Shown: positions 1 to 14,930, counted from the first letter of the stretch. The stretch: DNA of 64,000 nucleotides from Rosellinia necatrix (GCA_021209875.1 JAGYVD010000001.1:1178001-1242000); one strand, 5' to 3'. The notes: generated from the sequence alone by a model not told the origin. Numbers and translations: made by a program.

Positions 1-2639
1 TAATTTTTTTATTATTATTTAAGTTTAGTTTAAAATATTTTTATATTTTATAAAATATATTAAAAATTATTAAATAATAAAAATAATTAAAATTATTTTA
101 TATAAGTTAAAATATATGTTTTTATACGGGCTTTTTTAAAATATATAGTTTATCGATTAACAGCCTGTTTTTTATATATAAAACATTTTTTATTTATATA
201 AGCGTTATAATTAAGCTGTTTTTTAAGTTATAAAAAGTTTTATTATATATTAAGCTAGCTTAAAATTTATATATACTTTTTAGTCGAAAAGCTTTTATAT
301 AATTATTTTAATTATATTTTTAATCGGTAAAATAAATATTATTTATTTTTTATATAAAATATTTTGTTTTATTTTTATTTATAATTTATAAACATGTTTT
401 TAAGCCAGCAAAAAGCTTTTATATATAAATTTTAATATATAAAAGCTATTGTTAATTTTAATATGCTTTAGCATATTTATATAATAATTATATTTAGCTA
501 GATTTTATTTTAATAGCTTGCTTTTAAACTTTGTTATATTTTTGCTAGCTTAATAATTATTAGATTTAATATTTTATATATAGCTAGATTTAAATTGTTT
601 TATTTTATTTATATAAAAATAATATTAGTTTAATCGGTTTAATATTAGTTATAGTTTATGTTTATATTAAAATAAATGTTTATTATATAATAGATTTTAT
701 TTTAAGTTTTATTTAGTTTAATATTATATATATAAAAGTTTTTAGCCGGACTTTTAATATAATTAAAAATATAGCGTAATATTAGTTTTTTATTATTTTA
801 AGTTGTTAATATAAGCTAATAAACAGCTATATTTTATTATATAATAAATTATACGGCTTGTTGAAATAATTTTTTTTTTCTATGTTTTTAAAAAAGCATA
901 TTTATTAAAAATATATTTCTGTTTTATACGTTTTAAAAAAAATAAGTTAAAAAATATATTTATTATAATTAAATTAAACGTTATATATATATATAATAGT
1001 TATTTAAAATTTATAAAAATAATATATAATAAAATATTTATGAACTAATTAAAAGTTTAGTTTATATTTTATAAATATTATCTGTTTGTTTATTAAATTA
1101 AAAATATATTTATATTTAATTATTGGTTATATAAATAATCTGTCAGTTTTTTTTTTTAAATTTATATATTAAATATTAGTTTTAGTTATAATATATTAAG
1201 TAATATTTTAAGTTATAAAATATATATATTATTTATATTTATATAAACCTGTTAATTTAAAATAAATAAATTAAATATTTATATAAGCATTAATATAAAT
1301 ATAAATAAAAAACGTTTTAATTTATTTAATATATATTATTTTTATATAATTTATATAAGCTTAACTGCTTATATAAAGCTGTTGTTATTATTAAATTATA
1401 TGTTTTTTTGTTTAATATATTAAGTAGCTTTTTTAGATCAGCTTATAAAGTTAGTTTTATATTTTATACGTTTATAATTTAAAGTTTTTAATATATAACT
1501 TTTATAATAGCTGGCCGGTTATATTTAAATATTTATATTTTAAAACATAATAAGCTGCTTATATATTAAATATAATTAAAGTTATAGTTATAATATTAAG
1601 CTTTTATTTTAATATTATATATTAACAGCATTTTATATAATATATTTATTAATTCTATAGTTTATTATAATCTTGTTGTATTATTTAATATTATTATATA
1701 TAATAATAAAAAATTTTATTATATAATTATTTTAAAGTTATTATAAAATATATTAAAAATAAATAAACAAGTTTTAATAATAAATTAATAAACAGGTTTT
1801 TAAAAGTTTATTTATATATTGTTTAGTTTTTATATAATAAATAGTTTTATATAATTATATATTATTATTTTTAATATTTAATTTTATATTATAACTTTAA
1901 AATAAAATAAAACGTATAAAAATATAAATATTTAAAATTAATTTTTTTAAGCTTTTGTTATATAAAAATAACTTGTTTATATAAAACAAAATTTTTAAAG
2001 TACGATATAAAAACTTGTTTAAATTTATTAAACTTTAAGCGCGCTTTATTTTTATTTTTGCTAATTTATAGTTACGTTTTATAACTATTAATTAATATTA
2101 AATAAGCTTTATATATATAATATATATACTGTTTATATATAAAACAAAATATAACTTTTATTATATAATATTTATTATATTTAATAATTCTATTTAAATA
2201 ATTATTATACGTAGTATTATTTTAAGTTTTATATAAAAATTCTGCTAACTTATAACCTATTAAAATAACACCGATAATATAGCTTGTTTTATATATAAAA
2301 CATATATGCTGTATGCATATATGTGATATATACGCCATATGCTTATATAAAGGATATATATATATAACAGCTGTAAGTAACTGTGACTAATTGCCATAGT
2401 TCTAACATTAAACCTATTTTTTAAGCTTATTATTATTAATAAAAATATTTTATAAAAATTAATATATTTAAATAAAATTAAATTAAAAATTAAATTAAAA
2501 ATTAAATAAAAATATAAAATAAATAAAATATATATAAAAATTAAATAAAAATTAAATAAAAATAAAAATTAAATAAAAATTAAATAAAACATACAAATTA
2601 AATAAAATAAATATAAAAATACAAATTAATTAAAAATAA

Positions 2640-2950
2640 AAATTAAATAAAAATTAAATAATAATAAAAGCTAAATAAAAATATAAATTAAATAAAATAT
2701 ATATAAAAATTCAATAAAAATTAAATAATAATATAAATTAAATAAAATATATATATAAATTTAATAAAAATGAAATAATAATAAAAGCTAAATAAAAATA
2801 CAAATTAAATAAAATATATATAAAAATTCAATAAAAATTAAATAATAATATAAACTAAATAAAATATATACATAAATTTAATAAAATTTAAATAATAATA
2901 AAAATGAAATAAAAATACAAATTAAATAAAATATATATAAAAATTAACTA
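2640..2950. repeat. AT-rich minisatellite, ~117-bp period
   Basis: Within a low-complexity AAATTAAATAAAA stretch (about 2420-3120), a longer unit recurs with a period of 117 bp. The landmark AATAATAATAAAAGCTAAAT near 2660 returns near 2777 and, with three substitutions, near 2894. The flanking ATAAAATATATATAAAAATT segments keep the same spacing. About 2.7 copies are visible. Confidence 0.7.
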
Positions 2951-3325
2951 AAAATTTAAAAAATTAAATAATAATAAAAATTAATAAAAATTCAATATAT
3001 ATAAAAATCCAAAAAATTAATGAAAATTAAATAAATATTAAATAATAATGAAAATTAATAAAAATTTAATAAAAATTTAAAATTTACTAAAATTTTTATA
3101 TATAAAAACTTAATAAAAATAAAAATAAAAAATAAATATTATTTTAATTATTACTGTTATAAATATTATTATTATAAAATTATTATTATTATAATTATAA
3201 CTATTTTAATTATTATTTTTATTATTATTTTAATTATTATTATATTAATTTTTACTATTTTAAATATTATTATTTAAATATAAAATTATATTTAATTTTT
3301 AAATTAAAATAAATAAAATAATATA

Positions 3326-3575
3326 ATAGTTACGGATGACTGGTCCTTCCTGTAGCGTGCGCGGCACGCGCGGGACATTTGTACACTTGTTGCTAACTGG
3401 TGCGCACAGACCAGCTGTAGCGCATAGACTGGACCTATTTTATATACACTTGCATTTAGCCAGAATTTTAATAAGCTAATTTTTTTTATTTATTTTTTTT
3501 TTTTTTATCTATAGATTTTTATATAATATATTATTTATTGCTAAAGCTTTAATTTTTATTTATAATTAATGCAAT
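3326..3575 (-). repeat. LTR-like repeat, copy 1 (heavily mutated)
   Basis: About 250 bp. The GC-containing core around 3352-3450 stands out from the surrounding AT block. It aligns without gaps to copy 2 over the first 40 bases, with all differences being C/T or G/A transitions, and shares the core with copy 3 on the opposite strand. The outer third (3480-3575) has been converted almost wholly to A/T. Confidence 0.7.
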
Positions 3576-6500
3576 TATTTATAAATTATTTAATTTATTT
3601 TAAAATATTAGGACTATTTTTTAAATATTTTTATTAACTAATTTTAAAATAGCTTTTATTATAAAAGCTAAAGTAGTTAAAAACAAGCTAAAACTTTAGC
3701 ATGTTAAAAAGCGATTTTGTTTTATATAACGTTTAAGTTTTTTAATTATTCTGTTGGCAAAACTTTTAATAATATATATAAAATTAAATATATTTAATTT
3801 AGCTTTAAAAAACCTGTTATAATATAATTTATTATAAAAACTAAAAATAAAACCGATATTAGCGTTTAAAAACTGTTAATAAAACTAGCTTTAAATTTTT
3901 ATTTATAAATCTAAGATTTTAAATTTAAAAAATATTATACGAAAAAACAAGCAAGTTTTTTTAAAGCCGTTAGTTTATTAATATAATAGTTTATAAGCTT
4001 AACTATTAAAAATAAACAAATTATTTTTTATAAAACTAATTATAAAAAAAAATGTTTTAGTTTAACTAGATAGCAAAAACTAATTAATTTTAAAACATTT
4101 ATTAATTTAGCCCGGATTTTTTACTGCTGCTATTTTATTTAATAAAATAAAATTTAAATATATATACTAATAATATTTTAATAAACAGCAACTAATTATT
4201 ATTTTTTATATAATATATTATAAAATAAATAAAAATTGTTTTTAAATAAGCTGAAAAATTTAAAATATATATAATTTAATTAAATAAAAATTAAAAAAAC
4301 ATAAAAAATTTAAAAACTAAATTATAAAACTAAAAATAATATAAAACTATTTTATTAATTTATAAAAAATTATATTAAAGCTTAATAAAAATTAAATAAG
4401 CTATATTAAGCTGCTTTTTAAAACTTTTATGCTTAGACTAAAAAAGTTATAATAACGCTATTCTAAACTATATTATAACTAAATTTAAAATAATAACTAA
4501 AAAATAAAACCGCTTATAAGATTTTTTATACAAATTAAATTAATAAATAGTTAACTTGTTTAATTAAATATAAAATATATTTTTTAAAAGTTTTAAAAAA
4601 AATTTTATAAATCTATTAAAATTTTAATAAATAAATTTTATAATAAAACTATAAAAATAAAATTAATTTTAAAGTTTAGTATTATAATATAATAAACTGT
4701 TTAAAAATTAATACAGATTAGTTTATAAATAACTTTATAAAAATAAGCGATATTAAATCTTATTTTATCGAAAAAGCTTTAAAAACTTAATTTTTATTTA
4801 TTAAACAAGTATTTTAATATAATTATAACATTTAAAAACTTAATATAATATTTACATAATATTTATAAAAATATAAACGTTTTAAAAAAATAAAAGCTGA
4901 TTATAAAACATTAAATTTTAATAAATATTTTTATTTAAATTTATTTAATTTAAAATAAACTTTATAAAACTTGCTAAAAAACATGTTTTAATAAAACTAA
5001 ATAAAAAAAAGTTTAAAAATAAGTTGTTTTTATAATTTATAACCGAAATAATTTTAAATATTTTAAAAATCGATAGATTTTAATATATATATAAAATATT
5101 ATATATAAATAGCTGATTATTTATTAATTAATAATTAAAAACGTATTAATGCTTATAAAATAAAAAAACGTTTAAAAATATATTTTATATTTAATATAAC
5201 TATATTTTATAACGCTTGTTAAAAAATAAATATTTGTTTTATTTACGTTATTATTAACAAGTTAAAATTAAACGTTTAAATTATTAACTAAAAAAATAAA
5301 ACAGCTGATTATAAAAATAAATATTTTTATTATAAACAAAAAATATATTATTAAAAATTATTTTTAAAACTTTTAATTAAGCTTGACGTAACGCCTGCGT
5401 TAACACTATTATAAATAAATATAAACCGATTTTATTATAATATTAAAAAAAACGCTTTTAATATTAAAACAAAAAAAATAACTTTAAAATAAATAAACTT
5501 TTTTTAAGTATATTATTTATAAATAAAAAAATATAATAAATAATTATTTAAATAATAAACTTTTATTATATATTTATATTTTATATAATAACGGATTATT
5601 TTTAACAAGTTATAATATATTTAAAAATATAAAAACAAGTGTATATATATATATAAATATATTTTTATTAAAAATTAATAAAACTATTTAATTTATTAAT
5701 TATAAATAAGTTTAAACAATAAATAATTATTAAATATAATAAAAATCGGATAAAAAATTAATATAATATTATAATTAATTTTAAAATATATAATAGAACT
5801 TTTAAAAATGTTTTTATTAATATACTAAATATAAACTGCAAAGTTATAATTAAAAAAAATAGTTTAAATAATATAACATGTTATTAAATATAAAACGATA
5901 TATTTTAGTTTTTTTTAATTTATTAAAAATTATAAATATAGTTATATATTAATAATAAATAAAATAAAAACCTGGTTATAATATTTAAAATATTAAAAAA
6001 CATTAATTAATAAAATTATAATATTAAACTTAATAAAAAAAAAAAATATTAAAAAAATATTATAGCAAGTATTTTTAAAAACATGTTATTAAAAATAAAA
6101 ATAAAAAAACAACCTGACGTAAAATTATTTAAAAAAATAAAAAAATTTAAAAAACTATTTTTTATATTAAAAATAAAACCGATTTTAAAAAAGTCGCCGA
6201 AAATATGTTATTATTATAAAATCTAATATTAATATTATATAAAAAAAACTATATAAGCTGGTATAAAAAAAACTTAATATTTAAATTGCTATTTTTAATG
6301 CTACCACGTTTATAATTTTAATAAAAAAAATTAAAGCGCTAATAAAATATAAATTATTAATATTTATTAAATTAATAAATTAATAAATAAAAAAAAACAA
6401 ATAAATAAAAACAAAAATAAAAACAAGCTAAAACAGAAAATATTAAAACTTATATTTTTAAAATATTACAACTTTTTAACATGTTTAGCAAAAAAAATTA

Positions 6501-9500
6501 AATAATTTATTTTTTATTAACTTTATATAAATTATAAAATAAATTTTGCAAAAATAAATTAACTAAAAACTTAAAATATAGTTTTTATATAAAATATTGC
6601 TTAATAAATTAAAAGCTATATAAAAATATTTAATCGATAATTTATAAAAAGTTTTATTAAATTTAATAACATGTTATATATATTATTTATATTATTTATA
6701 AAAAAGCTGGTAAAAACTCTGTTTTTATATAGATTATTAAAAACTAAATAAAATTACGAAAAAAAACGGTATTTTTTACTATTTATTAAAAAAACCCTGT
6801 TTTATATTTTAAATGTTAAAATTTTTATAAAAATTAACGTAAAACAGACTTTTATTATATTTATATATATAAAAGCGATAAAAATTTAATTATTTTTATA
6901 TAAAATATAAAACATATTATTATAAAATATTACTGTTTAAACTAATAAACGGTTTATTTATATTTTAAAATATATTAATAATATATTATTTAATTTTTAA
7001 ATAACTTTTATAATATATATATAAACAATATATTTATTTATTTAAACAATTTAAAAATATATAAAATATATATAAAAAAGTTTTTAAAAACTATATAATA
7101 CTAGCTTATAAGCCGATCTAAAAAATCAGAGTTTATATATAATAAACTAAATTTTTAAATTATATTATTAATATTAAAAATATATAAGTTAACCTAGCAA
7201 AATTAAAGCTATAATAAATTAAAAACTTTTATTATAATAAAAACATATAATTTTTTAAAATTTTATAATTTCTATTAAAAATTTATTAATTAATATAGTT
7301 ATATTATAATCTTTATAAATTGTTTAATATAAAAAACAAAGCTTTTAATTAAATAAATAACTGTAATAAAGTTTTTATTAATTAAAAAAGCTTTAATAAT
7401 AGCTTTTGTGTTAAAATATTATTAATATAAGCTGTTTATAAAAATTAAAACTAGTTTGTTTAATAAAGTTATAACAAAAATGTTATTATAGCTATACAAA
7501 AATAATTAGCATTTTATAGCTTATTTTTAAAAATATTATATAATGCTGAACTAAACTATAATATTTTTAATAAAAAATACTAGCTGTAATTATAACGTTA
7601 AAAAATAAAAGCTAAAATTAATAAATAAATAAAAAAACTTTTTTATAATTATAAATTATTAAGCATTAAAATATTTTAATATAAAATAATATTTAAACTT
7701 AAAATAAGCTAAATAAACTAAACTATTTTTAAAATATAACTTTTGAATTATTTTCTGTTTTAAAAAAAAACGTAATAGCTAACGTTTTATTATATAAATA
7801 AAAAACTTAATAATATAAAAGCTAAAAAAAATATAAAAATATTTAACGATTTTTTAACTTATTATTAATAAAATAAAACCGATATTTTTATAAATAAAAA
7901 ATGTTAAGTTTTATATTAGTTTTAAAAAAAAATTAAAAATTAACTAGTTTTTAGCTAGTTAATAAAATATTAAAAAAACTAAAAAATTTTAAAATAAAAA
8001 TTTATCGATAAAAACTAAAAAATAAAAACAACAACTTTTAATAATTTAAAAACAGATTAATAATAATATATAAAAACTAATAGTTTTTAATTATTTTTAT
8101 TTAAAAACTAAGCTTATTTAAAAATTTATAATTATATGCTTACTGCTTATTTAAATAAACATAAAATTAAAAACTAGTATTAAAAAATACTAGTAGTTTA
8201 AACTAGCTAATAATTATAATATATATATAATAAACTATATAAAATACTAATTAGCAAAAATATTTTACGATAAAACTTTAGGGTTTTAAAACTATTATTA
8301 ATTTTTAACTATATATAATAATATTTAATAATAAATTTTAAACAAATACTTAAAAATAAACATAAGTATAATAACGTATTAGTTATAATAAACCGCTTAA
8401 AAAAAACATAAACGATTTTTTATATAATATAAGCTATAATAACTAATATAATAAAAATATATTATAAAAGCTTATTTAAAATATTTAATATATTTATAAC
8501 TATAATATTAAATAAAAATTATAATTTATTTTAGTTTTTATTAATAAATTATATAAATTAAAAATATAAAATATATATTAGTTTTTATAAAACATTATAA
8601 AACTGTTAAATAAACAGAAATAATAAACAAATATTTTAATTAATAATTAAAGCTTTACGTTAATTATTATTAAAACGATTAGTTAAAATAAATACTAGCA
8701 ATAAATTACGTTTAAGCATTATTATTTTATAAGTCTATAAAACTATTGCTGCATAAAATAAAAATAAAATTTTTAATGCTTTTTAATTTTAATTAAAAAA
8801 TAAAACAGTTATAAAAAACTAAAAAACTATTAGTTAAAAAAAATATTTAAAACAAAAGCATAAAACAAAATATTAAAAATAGTTTATTTTATAAATTTTA
8901 TTAAAAACATTTAAAATAAATTTAAACATAAATAATAAAACAGGCTAACTATAAATAATAAAACTTTAATTTTAATATAAAAACTACGTATTAATATTAA
9001 AAAAAAACAATTATAAAAAAAATTATTTATTTAATAAACTAAATTATTTTATAATATAATAAAAGTTTAAAATAATTAATAAAAATAAAAATATATTTAT
9101 TTTAAAAATATTATTTAATTAAAATTAACGAACTAATATTACGCCGAGCGATTATAATTATATTTAAATAACTTATTATTAAAACAAAAAGCTGAAAACT
9201 TGGACAAAAACTGGTTAAACTATAAAAAAAAAAATTTATTATAAAAAAATTAAATTTTTAAAAATATATTATAAAAGCTATAATATTAAATTAATTAAAA
9301 GTTAAAATATTAATAATAAATAATATTTAGCAAGGAATTTTAAAAATAATACAGAATTATTAAAAAATTTTATCATATAAATCTAGAAGCAGCAAAACTT
9401 TTAATAAAATTAAATAATTAATTATAAGCTGCAAAAAAAAACAAAGTTAATATAATATATAAAAATAATAATAAAGCCGTACAAAAAAATATAATAAAGC

Positions 9501-9712
9501 AAAAACAAAAATAAGCATAAACTAAAACAAACATAAAAAAAAATAACATAATATAAAAAAACTTATATAATAACTTAATAATATCAAGGTTTAGAAAATA
9601 TTATATAAATAAATACTTAAAGCGATTTTTTTTTTTGCTAAAAAACACTATATAAAAGTTATAGGTTTAAAACCCGGATATATTTTATAACAAGCTATTT
9701 TTTTAAAAAAAA

Positions 9713-9964
9713 ATAGTTATAAATAACTAGTTTTTTTTATAGCGTGCGCAGCACGCGCAGGACATTTATACACTTGTTGCTAACTAGTGCGTATAAACCA
9801 GCTGTAGCGCATAAACTGGACCTATTTTATATACACTTGTACTTAGCTAGAATTTTAGTAAGCTAATTCCTCTTATTTACTCTTCTTTTTTTTATCTGTA
9901 GATTTTTGTATAATATATCATTTATTGCTGGAGCCTTGACTTTTTATTTATGACTGGTGCAACA
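9713..9964 (-). repeat. LTR-like repeat, copy 2 (partly mutated)
   Basis: Same orientation as copy 1. Here the left end is the more mutated part (GGTCCTTCC in copy 1 reads AGTTTTTTT here), whereas the right part (TTTATGACTGGTGCAACA) is better preserved than in copy 1. The boundary at 9963/9964 follows from the shared GTTGCACCAG terminus with copy 3. Confidence 0.7.
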
Positions 9965-11893
9965 ATAATAAATAAATTAATAATAAAACAAAAACTATTA
10001 TATAAAATAATAATAAATTTTTTAAAAAAAACAGATAATAACAATAACATTATTATTATATTAATAAACTAATTAAGACAGCTTTTATATAATTTTATTA
10101 ATAATACTACTAGCGGCGCTATAGCAGGTTTATAAAACTTAATATATGCTAAAACATAAAGCTTACAGCAATTAAAAGCATATATTTTAACAATAACTAA
10201 AAATATTAATAAATATATAAAATATAATATATATTTTATATTTATATTCATATAATATTTATTTTTTGCTAATATTTTATAATAGCTATATATTAAACTT
10301 TATAATTATAACCTGTTTAATATATATAACGTAATAATTTACAGCTGTTTAAATATTAATAATATTATATAAACTTATTATTAAATATTTTATATATATA
10401 TATTTCTACTGCTTTTTATAACGCTATAACCGCTTTAAGTTATATATATTATTTTTATTTTTATTTAATATAATTTTATATATTAGCTTTTAAAATAATA
10501 CTTTTAATATTAATAGCTTAACTTATTTTTAATAATATTTAATTTTCTAAAATATATTGTTTATATTATTAACTATTAATTTATATATTAATTAATATTA
10601 TCATCGGTTAAAAGCTTATTTTTTAATTTTTATTATTATTTGTTTTATGTGCGTAAAATTATTTTTTCGATTTTATTTTTAGCAACTATATTATTAATAA
10701 ATTTTTGTTTTTTTAAACGTTTAATAGCTTAAAATTTTTATTATTATTAAAAAGCTGTTGTTTTATAATAAAAATAATAATAGTTTTAAAATAAACTTTA
10801 ATTATTAAAAATAATAGCTAATATTATAAATAGCAACTATAAATATTTAATATTTATACTTGTTTAAAAAATAATATTTTAAAACTTTATATAGCAACAT
10901 ATTTAAACAGGCTAATAATATTAAATCTATATATATAAATCTTAAAATAGAATTTATTATTAATAGTAATTTAAACAACAAAATAATTAGTAGCAGTATA
11001 ATAAAAATATTATAAAGTAAATATTATAAAAAAAAATGTTTTTTTGCTGTTTTAATAAATATAAATAATTTTAAATAAATAAAAGTTTAATCTGCTTATT
11101 ATTTAATATAGTTATAATATAAATTAATATAATAAAAATTTTTATAATAAATAATTTTTATTTTTAAATTATTATATTATATATATTAAGTTTAATTTAA
11201 TTTGTTTATTATTTGCTGCTGCTTATAATAATTAATAATAAATTATTTATTTTTATTTAAAAAACTTGAAAAGCTTATAAATAATTATAGCGGATTATTA
11301 TTTATATTTTCTCTGTTTTTAACTATATTATTTTTAATTTTTAGTTATAAACTTTAATATTATATTATAATTAAACAAAATTAATATTTTGATAATTTTA
11401 ATATTAAATGTTTATAATTAGCTTTTTATAATATTAAATACTGCTAATAGTTTTAATAATATTTTTAATAGCTTATTTATTATATAATTTTAACTGTTAA
11501 TATTTAATATATAAATATTTTAATTTATTTAAAAAACTAACTTTAATATTATATATATAATAAAATATAATATTAAACTTTTTAAGCATAGTTTTATATT
11601 ATTTTATAGTTTAAACAATATAATATAATTAATAATTAAATAATTACAATTAATAAAATATAATATATATTAAAACGTGAAATAAAACATTAAAAATATT
11701 AAAAACAAAAAACAGAAGTTATAACCGGTGTTTTAAAAATTATATGCTGTTATTGCTTAACAGCGTTATTATATTTTGTTTTTTTAAAAGCTATAAAAAT
11801 AAGCATATTAACTTGTTATATTAATAATAAGCGGTATAAATCGGCTAATTTATTAGCAGCAAGCTATTTAAAAAAACCTAGTTTTATAATAAA

Positions 11894-12138
11894 TGTTGCA
11901 CCAGTCACAAATAAGAAGTCAAGGCTTCAGCAATAAGTGATGTATTGTACGAAAATCTACAGATGAAAAAGGAAAGAGTAAGTGGGAGGAATTAGCCCAC
12001 TAGAATTCTGGCTAAGTGCAGGTGTGTGGGGTGGGTCCAGTCTATGCGCTACAGCTGGTCTGTGCGCACCAGTTGGCAACAGGTGTACGGATACTGGTCC
12101 GTGCCACATGCATTGGCCAACCAGTTATCCGTGACTAT
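11894..12138 (+). repeat. LTR-like repeat, copy 3 (inverted, nearly unmutated)
   Basis: 245 bp of balanced base composition embedded in AT-rich DNA. It starts TGTTGCACCAGTCAC and ends CCGTGACTAT, in the opposite orientation to copies 1 and 2. No matching partner lies nearby, so it behaves as a solo copy. Its 3' 60 bp differ from copies 1 and 2 by more than transitions (TTGGCCAATGCATG in the reverse complement against CCTTCCTGTAGCGTG), so it is a subfamily variant. Confidence 0.7.
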
Positions 12139-14744
12139 AAACAGATTTTTATTATTTATATATTAATTTTATATTAATTAAGTTTTAATTATATATTAAT
12201 TATATATTAATTATAAATAATTAAAATTATTTATATTTTTATAATAACGTTATTTAATTTATACTTAAATTATATTTAATTTATTATATAATATAATAAA
12301 CAACTTTTATTTTATAACCTAGTTTTAGTTTATTGTTTTAAATTATTAGCTAGTATTTTATTTATAACTAAAAACTTGTATTATTTTTATATTAAAATTT
12401 TAATTAAAAAATACTAGTAATACAAGTATTAAGTTTATAAATCAGCGTTATTTATAATATATAAACAATATTTAGCTTAAGTTTATATTTTTAAAATATT
12501 ATAATATATTTTATTAATATTAAATAAAAACTTTGCTATTTATTAATTAATATATAAAATATTTAATTTAAAACTGCTGCTATAAATATATAAAATATTT
12601 ATATTTGCTTTTATAAATATAATCTATATATTATTACAAAAATATTTATAGCAAATAATAAGTTTAGTTTAAATATATTTTTTTAAAAATATTTTTAATA
12701 AAAATAATATTATATTATTTTGCTGTATTAATATTAGTTATTTTTATACTTTTTTATATTATTTAATTAATAATTAGCGTTTTTTATTTTATTAAATATT
12801 AAATATTTTATTTAAAACATTAAAAAATATAAATAAACTTATATATAAATAAACGTTTTAAAATTAATTATAAGCTATATATAATTAATAGCATTATTTA
12901 AACAGTATATATTATATTAATATTTTATTTTTAATTATTTTATATATTAATTTTAAATTTTTATTAGCGGCAGTAGTTAATAATTTATATTAATGCTAGC
13001 ATTAAACGTTAAAAATAATTTTAAGCAGTATAATAAACTTTAATTAAAGCTGGCATTTTTATAAACTAATAGCTGTTAAAACTAATATAAAATATTAAAA
13101 CTTATTAAAACTTAACTTTAATTATATTTATTTAAATATAATATTTATATTTAATAATTATTATATATATTATTAAAATCGCTATTTATAAAATATATTT
13201 ATTATATTTTTAAATATTTAAACTTATATAAAATATTTTATTAAAATTAAAGTTATTTTTTTAATTAACTAATAAGTTTAGCTTTAGTTATAAAAACTAG
13301 ATCAGCGATATATTTAATAGCTTTTAATTTATTTTTAAATATTTTAATAATTATAAAAATAAATTATTTTTAAAATAAAGTTTAATTTATTTTTAAAAAT
13401 AAGTCTGGCTTATTATTATTAACTACTGCTTTTAATTTTAGTTTTATAAATTTAAATAAATATGTTTAAAAATATTTAAATATAACTTAGATTTTTATAA
13501 CTTATATTATTATTATATTTATTTTTAATAAATTTAATATTATAATTAATAATTTATTTAATAGCTAGTAAAAATATTTAAATTAAAACTAGTTTAATAA
13601 AAAAAAAAAAATAATAGTATATTTAAAACAAATATATAAAAATTATTAAAAAAATACAATTGTTATATTTTTATAACAGCATTAATATAAGCAAACATAA
13701 ATAAAATAATTTTTTAATATAATTAAATTTTAATAAAGTTTATATATGTTTTATAATTTTTATAATATTTATATTAATTTTTAATAAAACAATAAGTTTT
13801 TAAACAGGTTTTATTAAACTATAAACAAATTATCGACCGGTTTTTAATATATATAAATTATATAAAATTAAATTTAAATTAATTAGTATTAAAATTAATA
13901 TATAAGTTGCTAATTTAATTAAAATATTATATTTTTTAATCTATTATAAAGCTAGAATATTCTAGCTTAGCTGTTTTATATAAAATATTTTATATATTTA
14001 AGCAGAAGCTGTTAGTTTAAAACATGTTTAAAGTTATATTTAATTTATTTATAACTTTAATTATTAATAATTAAGTTTTAATATTTTTAAGCTTTATTAA
14101 TTATTTTATTATTTTTTAAATTTTAATAAATATTAAAAATAATATATTATATAATAATAATACCGTCGAAAAAAAAAATATATAGTTTTTAATTAAGCCT
14201 GCGATGTTTTTTAATTTTTAATATTATTTATATTATAATAAAACTACTAAATAAAACAGCTAAACATATTAATTAAACTAAAATAATAAAATAAAAATTT
14301 AAATTTAAATTTTTAAATAATATTAAAAAACATTAAAGTTTTTATTAATTTTATAGCTTAACTTAATAATAAAACTAATACTTTTAAATATTATATTAAA
14401 AAAAAGCCTAAGCATTAATTTAACCGGCGATTTTAGATCAGCAGCTTTAATAAAAAGTTGTTTATATAGCAGCAGGCTGCTAAACAACACAGTTTTTTAA
14501 ATTTAATATTAATTAATATAATAATATAATTATAATAATAGCTATATAATTATTATAATAGTTTAAAATAATATTTTTATATTAAATTAATTAAATTTAT
14601 TTTAAACAATATATATATATTTATTTATAATTAATATAATAATTAATATAATAATTAATATATATATTTAGTTTATTTATACGATTATAATATATGCTAA
14701 GCTTTTTATATTTATAAATTTTTAAAAATTTATAATTTTATTAT

Positions 14745-14860
14745 TAAGCTTTTATAAGTTCTAGGCTTTTATAAGCTTTCCTGGGCTTTTATGGGCTTTT
14801 GTAGGCTTTAGGCTTTGCTAAAGGCCCAGCCCATGCTGAAATAGGCCCCCAAAGCCCATT
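14745..14860. repeat. Degenerate short tandem array at the AT-block border
   Basis: A run of imperfect ~11-bp units of the form GGCTTTTATA / GGGCTTTTAT / AGGCTTTGC, becoming steadily richer in G and C from left to right, followed by AGCCCAT/GGGCCC-rich sequence to about 14930. It marks the edge of the AT-rich block. Confidence 0.55.
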
Positions 14861-14930
14861 TAGGCCGTGGGTTCTTGGCAATTAGGCTGGGCCCGACAAC
14901 CCTAACGTCAAGTAGGATTTCGATATACCC

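Larger units (their letters stand above)
3326..9964 (-). mobile_element. Candidate RIP-degraded LTR retrotransposon
   Basis: Two ~250-bp repeats in the same orientation bound a ~6.1 kb internal segment, giving about 6.6 kb in total, the size expected of a fungal LTR retroelement. Read on the minus strand the repeats begin (T)GTTGCACCAG. The internal part is saturated with stops, so no gag, protease, reverse transcriptase or integrase can be read. The 3' end of the repeat (…CCGTRACTAT) is not the canonical CA, so an LTR assignment is an inference from spacing and orientation. Two independent insertions of a smaller dispersed repeat are the alternative. Confidence 0.45.
1..14800. repeat. AT-rich RIP-type heterochromatic block
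   Basis: Nearly pure A/T sequence with stops in all frames and almost no CpA/TpG context left except in a few islands. Remaining C and G occur mainly as GC, CG or AGCT-type pairs. This is the pattern expected from repeat-induced point mutation (C:G to T:A in duplicated DNA), a process known from Pezizomycotina. The LTR-like copies inside differ from one another mostly by C-to-T and G-to-A changes, which supports RIP directly. No gene can be read. The block could be a dispersed AT isochore made of dead transposons or part of a centromere-type region; the window alone does not decide. Confidence 0.9.

Noticed and set aside
9663..9677. tRNA T-arm-like word AGGTTTAAAACCCGG next to LTR-like copy 2
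   Set aside because: No D-arm, anticodon arm or acceptor stem around it; considered as a mutated primer-binding region but too weak to call.
10069..10251. 60-codon ORF in the AT block
   Set aside because: Phe/Ile/Tyr/Lys-only composition expected by chance in AT-rich DNA.
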